Source: G963674505 sp964575975 (GTDB lineage Bacteria > Desulfobacterota > Desulfobacteria > Desulfobacterales > SKZT01). From it: a stretch of DNA of 46,616 nt. Both the position numbers and the translations under genes were made by a program. The stretch is from positions 1 through 46,616 of the forward strand of contig CAZNTU010000018.1 in assembly GCA_964575975.1 (NCBI GenBank), written 5' to 3'. Positions 40,630 through 46,616 of this stretch are shown here, piece after piece (positions within the stretch are counted from its first letter, which is position 1; every line of letters begins with the position of its first letter). The notes beneath the pieces were generated by a model. It had not been told where the DNA came from, did not search any database, and worked only from the letters and a program-made list of their open reading frames with translations.

Positions 40630-42840
40630 ATGAAAGGAAAATTTTTTTCACCTCTGTTTATCGCGGCGGCTTTCTTTCTGTTTTTTTTGCACTGCGGCTT
40701 CGGCCATGCCGCAGGCAACGACACGATTTACTTTCCCCACGCGCAAAGCGACGGAATCTGGGAAACAGAAGTGTGCGTCGTCAATACAAGCGACTCGCGG
40801 AATCTGAGCGGTTCTTTCAAGTCCTACGACGAATCGGGAGGCATGGTCTCGACCATTGACGGCGTGGTTCTTTCTCCGAAAGGAAGAATGGAGATAATTC
40901 TGGGGCGGGACTTCGCAAATGCCGCCGATATTCGGTACGTCGTTTTCGAAGGCGACCGAGGGACCGTCGCCGGATACATGAAGCTTTTCGTGGACGGAAA
41001 GTATAGAGTCGCCATTCCCGGCGTATTGGGTTCGGAGATAAATTCAAGAGACATCTATATCCCCCATATCGCCTTGGTAGAAAACTGGAGAACGTTTTTC
41101 AGCTTGGTGAATACGAACTCCGAGCCGGTCTCGCCGACCATCAAGTTCAATAACGGAACCACCAAGCAGGTCGACCTCGCACCTGGCGCTTACCAATATT
41201 TTTCCGTTTTGGAATTGTTCGAAGATCGGCTTCAGCCCGAAATTCTGTCCGCGGAAATCGAAAACGCTTCCGGAGTAATCGGGGTCGAACTTTTCATCGA
41301 CAGCGTCGCTGACATTGGGAGCGGAGTCCTGCTCAAGGACGATACGACCGACAGGATCTATTTTCCTCACATAGCCGCCTCCGATGGATGGGGTACCGGC
41401 GTGGTGGCCTACAATCCTTCCGATACAGCAGCCCAACTGACCATACTTTCGTACGACGCCAAAGGGACGATTCTAAACACCTCCAACGATATCATCAATC
41501 CCAACGAGAAGTACATAGGTACTATCAAAAGACTGGGACTGCCCACCTCGACCGAATGGATCGAAATTCAGTCCACCCAGCGGATAACGGGTTTCGAACT
41601 CTTTACCAGAACCAACGTGATGGGAGGATATACTGGTGTTAATATCAGCCGCAAGGATGGAATTTTTCCGAAACTCGAGAAGGACGGAGCCACCGGAATC
41701 GCCTTCGTCAATCTGGAAAACGAACAGGCTTCGGTGACGCTGACGGCCTACAACAACACGGGAGCCAGCGTAGCGACCCGACTCCTCGTCCTCGACGGGA
41801 AAAACAAAGAGGTTGCCGTGGCCCAAAAACTTTTCTCCGGCCAGGATATCGGGAACGCCACCTATATCGGTTACACCTCGGACCGCGAAATAGTCGCTTT
41901 TCAGCTAAACAGGTCCGCAGACGAAATGATGCTGGACGGGTTGCCGTCCCTGCCCGTAAGCGAGCAGCCGGATTTGAAGCAGGAAGTCGCGGAAAAACTC
42001 GATCTCATATTCGCTCTCATGTCGGAACGGTCGTGGGCGCTTGACGAGGTGACCGCGATTCTAAGGGATGGGGGACCCGAGGTTGTAGTTACGCCGGAAA
42101 AGATCGATTTGAAAAACCCTCCGAAGAACATTTCCGTTGAAATCGATTATGGCACCGGGTTCGTCGCGTCCGACGGAGCCGTCATTTCAGGCGGAATTGT
42201 TCTCGAAATCAGCAACCTGGTGTTCTCGGAAACCCAGATTGGGGCCGATTTTTCTCTAACATTCGACAACCTCGAGCGAAACGGGGAGGAAGTGGCCAAC
42301 GGTTCCGCCAGCGGCGGCTTCCTTCTGAGTCCTTCCGGGAAAACCATGCAATTGGCGGGAAACATCCGTTTCGACAATCTTCTGATAGGCGACAAGACCA
42401 TCGACGGAATGGTGAGTTTGGCGGTCTCGGGTATTACGTTGAATCTATCCGAAGTCGATTCCACCGGGTTCGAATCGATGACCTTCACCTTCGACAATCT
42501 CGTTTTGGGAAAAGAGAAGATTTCTTCCGGCACGATCGCCGTAACAAATCCCAGCGCGACCCGAATCCAATTGGATGCGGATCTTTCCACCGGCTTGGGG
42601 TTGATCGACATGACCATGTTCGTCGACCGGCAAGATACCGACATTTTGGTATTCAGCACCGACGGCGCGTCCATAATCGGCGACTTTACGATAACCATGG
42701 ATTCGGTTACCATGAATTCCACGGCCTGCCCCAATTATCCCGTAAGCGGATCGATCGATTTCGTCAGGGGCGACGAGAGCGGGGTAGTTACGTTTACCGA
42801 CGCCTGCGATGGCAGTTATCTCTTTAACGATAATGGATAG
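40630..42840 (+). CDS. Exported four-module beta protein with C-terminal repeat domain
   Basis: A 736-residue protein with a signal peptide (FFSPLFIAAAFFLFFLHCGF, cleavage after GHA). Residues 30-450 are four beta-sandwich-like modules of about 100 residues. Each of the first three opens like IYFPHAQSDGIWETEVCVVN, IYIPHIALVENW or IYFPHIAASDGW; the fourth reads FPKLEKDGATGIAFVN. The order and motifs match the C-terminal half of the protein at 42986-45607. A short helical linker (KQEVAEKLDLIFALMSERS) leads to a C-terminal beta-rich domain (about 500-736) with repeats LTFDNLERNGEE, IRFDNLLIGDKT and FTFDNLVLGKEK. It is probably periplasmic or surface-exposed, function unknown. AAGGAGGAAACTTGAAG precedes the ATG. 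A strong hairpin follows the stop. Confidence 0.88.
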   Translation: MKGKFFSPLFIAAAFFLFFLHCGFGHAAGNDTIYFPHAQSDGIWETEVCVVNTSDSRNLSGSFKSYDESGGMVSTIDGVVLSPKGRMEIILGRDFANAADIRYVVFEGDRGTVAGYMKLFVDGKYRVAIPGVLGSEINSRDIYIPHIALVENWRTFFSLVNTNSEPVSPTIKFNNGTTKQVDLAPGAYQYFSVLELFEDRLQPEILSAEIENASGVIGVELFIDSVADIGSGVLLKDDTTDRIYFPHIAASDGWGTGVVAYNPSDTAAQLTILSYDAKGTILNTSNDIINPNEKYIGTIKRLGLPTSTEWIEIQSTQRITGFELFTRTNVMGGYTGVNISRKDGIFPKLEKDGATGIAFVNLENEQASVTLTAYNNTGASVATRLLVLDGKNKEVAVAQKLFSGQDIGNATYIGYTSDREIVAFQLNRSADEMMLDGLPSLPVSEQPDLKQEVAEKLDLIFALMSERSWALDEVTAILRDGGPEVVVTPEKIDLKNPPKNISVEIDYGTGFVASDGAVISGGIVLEISNLVFSETQIGADFSLTFDNLERNGEEVANGSASGGFLLSPSGKTMQLAGNIRFDNLLIGDKTIDGMVSLAVSGITLNLSEVDSTGFESMTFTFDNLVLGKEKISSGTIAVTNPSATRIQLDADLSTGLGLIDMTMFVDRQDTDILVFSTDGASIIGDFTITMDSVTMNSTACPNYPVSGSIDFVRGDESGVVTFTDACDGSYLFNDNG

Positions 42841-42864
42841 TCGGTCTTCCGAAGAACGATCTCC

Positions 42865-42905
42865 CGGTCGCCAGGTTCGCCGGTCGGACCTTGGCGACCG
42901 TTTTA
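42865..42905. terminator. Bidirectional-type intrinsic terminator
   Basis: CGGTCGCCA-GGT pairs with ACCTTGGCGACCG (one bulged base) around an 11-base loop, followed by TTTTAT on the plus strand. It lies between two convergent genes. Confidence 0.7.
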
Positions 42906-42985
42906 TAGTTCCCTTGCTGGATTGAAAGCAGCCGCCGGAAAGAATCTCCCACGAAATCGCCGATGCGGAACCTTCTCCGGGGAGT

Positions 42986-45607
42986 TCACGGAACGGACAC
43001 AACGAATCCATCGACCGACATTGCATCCCCCGAGATATTGATTTGATACCCGATCACCGGCTCGGAGGCCGCAAAGGAAACATAGGCCAGCGAGTCCAGA
43101 AGTTCGGGAGTCAAGCAGTCCGAGGTCAAAAGACCGTCCAACCTATTTTCAACGGAATGGAAAGGTTTCAAAACAAGGGCTCCTTCGATTTTTTCCTCTC
43201 CATTGTGGTCCCGGCCGGTCAAGGTGACTGTGTTTGTTTTCTCCCCGACATTGACGATCCCGATCAGTGTCCGCCCCCCGTTTTTTTCGAGAAAAGGGAT
43301 CAAGCCTCGGGTTCGGGGCGACCTCTGGGCGGAAAAACCCGACATTCCTTTTCCGTCGCGGCTCGCGCAAAGTTCCATGCCGGAAACGCCGACCGTTGCC
43401 TCCACACGGCACCACGCGGCATTCGCTGGAAACCCCAGGGATTCGACTATGCCAATATACTTGTCCCCCGCATGGATCGAAGCCGTCTTTTCCGAAAGTG
43501 CATTTCCGTTTTCGTCATAGGAAGTAATCGTAATTTTGCTCGTTTTCTCGAGAGGATTGTAGATGGAGAGACCGGTAATTTCGCTGCCGTCGTTCCTAAG
43601 CCGGGGAATGTAACTGGTTACTGGCAGGGCATCGTCGAGCTTTATAACTTCCCAATAACCGTACGGTCCCGATCCAGCGCTTCGGTATTCGCACAAGGCG
43701 ATCACGCCCGCCGCATTTCTGATCATGCCGGAACCGATCGCGGGTCTAGGCGAGCCGCCGAACAACTCCCGTATAGAGCTGGAATTCGCTCCTCTGGGCG
43801 GCAGGGAAATATCCACCGACTCGCCGTTGTCGAACTCGTATCTGAGGTCTTTCGTTTTGTCGGTTGAATTGACGACTCTTATGCGGGTGATCCAATTTTC
43901 CGAAGACGCGATATGGGGTATGGGTATCGCCCCGGAAGCCGCATCCCGTGTTGCCTGGATCGATCCGCGGCGAGAATCCTCCATGGTTGTACGGGAGCTT
44001 CCGTGAAGATCGCCCACATCGGAATCCGATTCGAACGCGACATAGGAAACAGACGAAGCGTGAAGGAACAATTCGCCTGCGGAAAACGATGCCCGACCGT
44101 TGGGAGGCAGCTCGATCCATTCGCTCTGTCCGACAATTTCGCCGTCGCGGGAGTATCCGTTGAACCGTCCTATGGCGGATTCGCCGTCTTTGCCGTTGAC
44201 GATGCATATTTCCGTATCCGTGTTTTTTTTCTCGTCCACCTCGATCAACGGGAAAATCAACTCTCGCGAGGGTACGACATCGACCGCGTGGATATTGATC
44301 GACAAATGGTTGTCGGCCGGAGGGAGATCCGTCCAGACCGCCTTGAAAAGTCTCGCCATTTCGGAGGAGTCGCTTCCCGACGACAGGGCCATTATGGTTG
44401 CCAATACCTTGAACGAGGGAGATTCGTCGCCGAGATAATAGGCGACCAGCGCATCGGAGGCCATGGGCAAAATCGTTTCCGCCAGTTCGGAAGTCACGCC
44501 GTAATGGCTTTGAATAATCTCGCGGGCGCTATCGTACAGCCAATTCGTCAATTTGCGTTTTGCGTATTCCTGGAAAGGAAGCCCCTCGGTATCGTAATCG
44601 ATTTCGGTTATCGCGCTCGTTCCAATGTCCACGGTGGTTCCATGCATGGAAACGGTCCGAAACGAGCAGGGGTATGTCGACAGGGAAGCCGTCATGACGT
44701 CAAATAGAGGGCGAGTCTCGTTTCCTTCGGAATAATAGGCGGCCGTAACGTCCTGGGCGTGATGATGACCCGTAAAGACCAAATGGAGCCCGGCCCTGTG
44801 AAAACTTTTGGATACATGCTCCCAATTTTCGACGACATAATCCGAACCGATGATTTCCGCCTCGCTTTGGCCTTGGAAGTGCTCCAAAAGGTTGTGGTGC
44901 ATCATGGCCAGAACCGTTTTGCCTTTTTGGCTGGCCGCGTAAAGCTTGTCCAAAATCCAATTCAACGTGTCCGGAGAAAACGATCCGCCAGTAACGGGGT
45001 ATGTTTCATTTTGGTTGTAATTGCAGGAATCCAACCCCAAAAGCCAAAGGCCTGGAACGGGCTCCGCAAGATAACTCAACGAATTCGGATCTCTTTCGAT
45101 GGCTTCGTCAAATCCGTAGCTGGAGTAAATTACGGCGAACTCCTCCGCCGAAACGGTTTCGACGGGCATGGCCCCGAACGGACCGTAAGAAAAGGCGTGG
45201 GGATTTTCGACATCGTGATTGCCGGGAACCACATACACTCCAATGCCGGCCGATTCCAACCTCGCGAGTTGATCGGCGAACTTCTCGTGGCACTTTTTGG
45301 CCCCGTCCTTTGTCAAATCTCCGGGGACGAGAACGAAATCGGGAAAGGCCGCCAGAGCTTTTTCGATAAAGGCGTTCAGAATCGCCTCGCTCTCCCGCAG
45401 CAATTTAGGCTCGGTGGCCAGAGCGATTTCGAAGGCCACGCCGTCGATTCCGAGATCCCTGTCGTAAAAATGGGGATCGCTCATTACCATGAATTCCGCT
45501 TTCCCGTCGAACGCGGCACAAATACCGCCTGTGGAACCGATCGGGAGAAACAGCGACAGAAAGACTGCGATGAATGCGACAAACAACCCTCTCACCTCGT
45601 TTTTCAT
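42986..45607 (-). CDS. Exported metallophosphoesterase with four-module beta array
   Basis: An 873-residue exported protein: signal peptide (about 1-31), calcineurin-like metallophosphoesterase (35-330) and a four-module array (about 450-873). All metal motifs are present: MSDPHFYD (Asp44, His46), PGDLTKDG (Asp97), VPGNHDVE (Asn130, His131, Asp132), MMHHNL (His237), and FTGHHHAQD (280-286). The enzyme should hydrolyse phosphoesters outside the cytoplasm. Modules include IPIPHIASSENWITRIRVVN, YIPRLRNDGSEITGLSIYNP and IPFLEKNGGRTLIGIVNVG, which parallel the neighbour at 40630. AGGGAAAT abuts the ATG. A conserved promoter lies in repeat copy 2 upstream. Confidence 0.92.
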   Translation of the reverse strand: MKNEVRGLFVAFIAVFLSLFLPIGSTGGICAAFDGKAEFMVMSDPHFYDRDLGIDGVAFEIALATEPKLLRESEAILNAFIEKALAAFPDFVLVPGDLTKDGAKKCHEKFADQLARLESAGIGVYVVPGNHDVENPHAFSYGPFGAMPVETVSAEEFAVIYSSYGFDEAIERDPNSLSYLAEPVPGLWLLGLDSCNYNQNETYPVTGGSFSPDTLNWILDKLYAASQKGKTVLAMMHHNLLEHFQGQSEAEIIGSDYVVENWEHVSKSFHRAGLHLVFTGHHHAQDVTAAYYSEGNETRPLFDVMTASLSTYPCSFRTVSMHGTTVDIGTSAITEIDYDTEGLPFQEYAKRKLTNWLYDSAREIIQSHYGVTSELAETILPMASDALVAYYLGDESPSFKVLATIMALSSGSDSSEMARLFKAVWTDLPPADNHLSINIHAVDVVPSRELIFPLIEVDEKKNTDTEICIVNGKDGESAIGRFNGYSRDGEIVGQSEWIELPPNGRASFSAGELFLHASSVSYVAFESDSDVGDLHGSSRTTMEDSRRGSIQATRDAASGAIPIPHIASSENWITRIRVVNSTDKTKDLRYEFDNGESVDISLPPRGANSSSIRELFGGSPRPAIGSGMIRNAAGVIALCEYRSAGSGPYGYWEVIKLDDALPVTSYIPRLRNDGSEITGLSIYNPLEKTSKITITSYDENGNALSEKTASIHAGDKYIGIVESLGFPANAAWCRVEATVGVSGMELCASRDGKGMSGFSAQRSPRTRGLIPFLEKNGGRTLIGIVNVGEKTNTVTLTGRDHNGEEKIEGALVLKPFHSVENRLDGLLTSDCLTPELLDSLAYVSFAASEPVIGYQINISGDAMSVDGFVVSVP

Positions 45608-45652
45608 ATTTCCCTATTCGTATTCGCAATTTTAGCATTTTGCATTCGTCCG

Positions 45653-45790
45653 ATTCGTTTTGTATCGATTTTAGAAAGAATGCACTCTTCTCTCGCCCGA
45701 GTCAAGCGTCTTTTGGTCGATTATGCTTTCCTTTTTTCTGCGTTTTCGGTAAATGAAACGATAAGAGAAAAAACGACGAGGAGAGAGTTC
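45653..45790. repeat. Dispersed 138-bp repeat, copy 2
   Basis: Counterpart of 40187-40320. It starts 46 bases before the phosphoesterase start and ends 3 bases before the ATG of the unrecognised gene at 45794, so it fills most of this divergent intergenic region and includes the ribosome binding site of the right-hand gene. Confidence 0.8.
45677..45705 (-). promoter_or_regulatory. Promoter-like core of repeat copy 2
   Basis: On the minus strand TTGACT (45705-45700), 17 bases, CATTCT (45682-45677), identical to copy 1. It would drive the metallophosphoesterase gene with a leader of about 60 bases. Confidence 0.45.
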
Positions 45791-45793
45791 GAG

Positions 45794-46616
45794 ATGAAAT
45801 TAAGAACCTGCGTATCGCGTTCGGGAAAATTCATATATGGAATCCACAAACCCCGTTTTTCCGTGGAAAATTTGCGGGAAAACGATTTTGTCGGGGCCCT
45901 CGGACGGTTTCCGGACGGCGGCGTTCATGAAAACCACGCCAATTTTCCGAAGGACGACGTAGAGGAACCCGGGGCGGATACGATTTACGAAATACCCAAC
46001 CCGTTCCCTTTCCGGGGAACCACCTACATCGCAAAAAGCTGGGCCGACGAAAAAGCGGGAAAACCCGAACTGATTAAACTTCCCAAGCCGGAGGGGATTT
46101 CATTTTCAGACGCGATAGAAAAATGGTCGGGGAAAACCCCTCTCTCGCACGCGAGAAAAAAGGAACTTTTCGAGTCTCTCCCCGATCCGCTGCTCATAGC
46201 GGTGGCCTCCACCAGCAACGATCCGGAAGACTTGGTAATCCTTGCCAACCTCTGCTGCGAATTCGTGTACGAAGACGACGCCCAAACTCCCGCTGGCATG
46301 GCTTACGAAAAAAGCGAACGGGGGTCCGTCAGACCGGTCGTCAAAAACCAGGACGTCTTCGAAACCCTCGCCAACAACTATTATCTTCCGTACGAATACA
46401 AAAAAGCGATGGTCCTGTCTCCGGGAGCGCAGGGAAACAGCGAGATAGTCGGGGAACACAGCGAAAAAGGGGCCCATGTCTTCGAGTATCTCAGACGCAA
46501 CAGCTATATCCCCTGGGGACACTACGCGGCCAACATGGCGCACGATTCCGTAAGATACAGAATCGCGGATCTTTCCGCGAAAGACATGGCGGGATTGAGA
46601 CACCTTTATTATCAAC
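45794..46616 (+). CDS. Unrecognised protein, truncated by the window end
   Basis: An open frame of 274 codons from ATG 45794 to the window edge, with GAGGAGAGAGTTCGAG upstream. It begins MKLRTCVSRSGKFIYGIHKP and has no signal peptide or membrane segment so far. Segments such as IYEIPNPFPFRGTTYIAKSW and DPLLIAVASTSNDPEDLVIL look like a structured alpha/beta or helical domain, and codon use fits a real gene. I do not recognise the family. The stretch NYYLPYEYKKAMVLSPGAQG may form part of a substrate or nucleic-acid site but nothing supports a specific claim. It is divergent from the phosphoesterase and shares repeat copy 2 as its upstream region. Confidence 0.75.
   Translation, partial: MKLRTCVSRSGKFIYGIHKPRFSVENLRENDFVGALGRFPDGGVHENHANFPKDDVEEPGADTIYEIPNPFPFRGTTYIAKSWADEKAGKPELIKLPKPEGISFSDAIEKWSGKTPLSHARKKELFESLPDPLLIAVASTSNDPEDLVILANLCCEFVYEDDAQTPAGMAYEKSERGSVRPVVKNQDVFETLANNYYLPYEYKKAMVLSPGAQGNSEIVGEHSEKGAHVFEYLRRNSYIPWGHYAANMAHDSVRYRIADLSAKDMAGLRHLYYQ

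Noticed and set aside
1..46616. tRNA and rRNA genes
   Set aside because: Scanning for T-loop motifs (GGTTCRANNC) in intergenic DNA and for conserved rRNA words gave no candidate with a matching acceptor stem.

Overview
The window looks like chromosomal DNA of a free-living Gram-negative bacterium. It carries core housekeeping genes (proA, tex, dtd, pyrG, eno), an ADP-heptose-type glycosyltransferase that implies LPS, several exported or lipid-anchored proteins, and many signal-transduction genes. From memory, two small conserved genes (4809-5102 and 31829-32239) and the very long secreted modular proteins fit Desulfobacterota (Deltaproteobacteria-like) best. This placement is an inference; no rRNA or ribosomal-protein marker is present. 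I saw no rRNA, tRNA, CRISPR array, insertion sequence or prophage.

Layout. 1-1979 has no convincing gene; its right end holds a cluster of four REP-like palindromes. 1980-7876 holds proA, two uncharacterised genes, a PLP aminotransferase and a ParA ATPase with a small overlapping partner. 7953-11980 is a minus-strand signalling operon: a membrane GAF-GAF-GAF class III nucleotide cyclase, a REC protein with a phospho-acceptor helix but no ATPase domain, and an HPt protein. 12130-15250 is a minus-strand envelope operon: lipoprotein, tandem DUF350 membrane protein, and membrane-fused spermidine-synthase-like enzyme. 15628-19831 holds tex, dtd and an M18 aminopeptidase, preceded by a heptanucleotide tandem repeat that abuts the tex ribosome binding site. 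19832-20568 is a gene-free gap with an inverted repeat pair.

20569-25022 is the most unusual cluster. An ABC exporter has a roughly 245-residue insertion in its nucleotide-binding domain. Its stop overlaps a cyclic-nucleotide-binding protein by 26 bases, and an RsbW-like ATPase, a STAS protein and a two-CBS protein follow on the same strand. With the cyclase 8.5 kb away, this suggests transport controlled by a second messenger and partner switching. 25202-33735 is mostly metabolic: CoA transferase, peptidoglycan amidase, HAD phosphatase, CTP synthase, enolase, a small helical protein, a heptosyltransferase-like enzyme and a lone receiver domain. 33961-40158 holds an SH3/AMIN envelope protein, a U32 peptidase, a geranylgeranyl-reductase-like flavoprotein, a PAS-LuxR regulator and a DMT transporter.

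40159-46616 holds two convergent genes for large exported proteins that share the same four-module beta-rich array. One carries an N-terminal metallophosphoesterase and the other a C-terminal repeat domain. A dispersed repeat of about 135 bp, with a conserved promoter-like core, lies on the outer side of each of the two genes. The window ends inside an unrecognised gene. The best candidates for undescribed biology are the ABC/cNMP/partner-switch cluster and the paired modular exported proteins with their duplicated upstream DNA.
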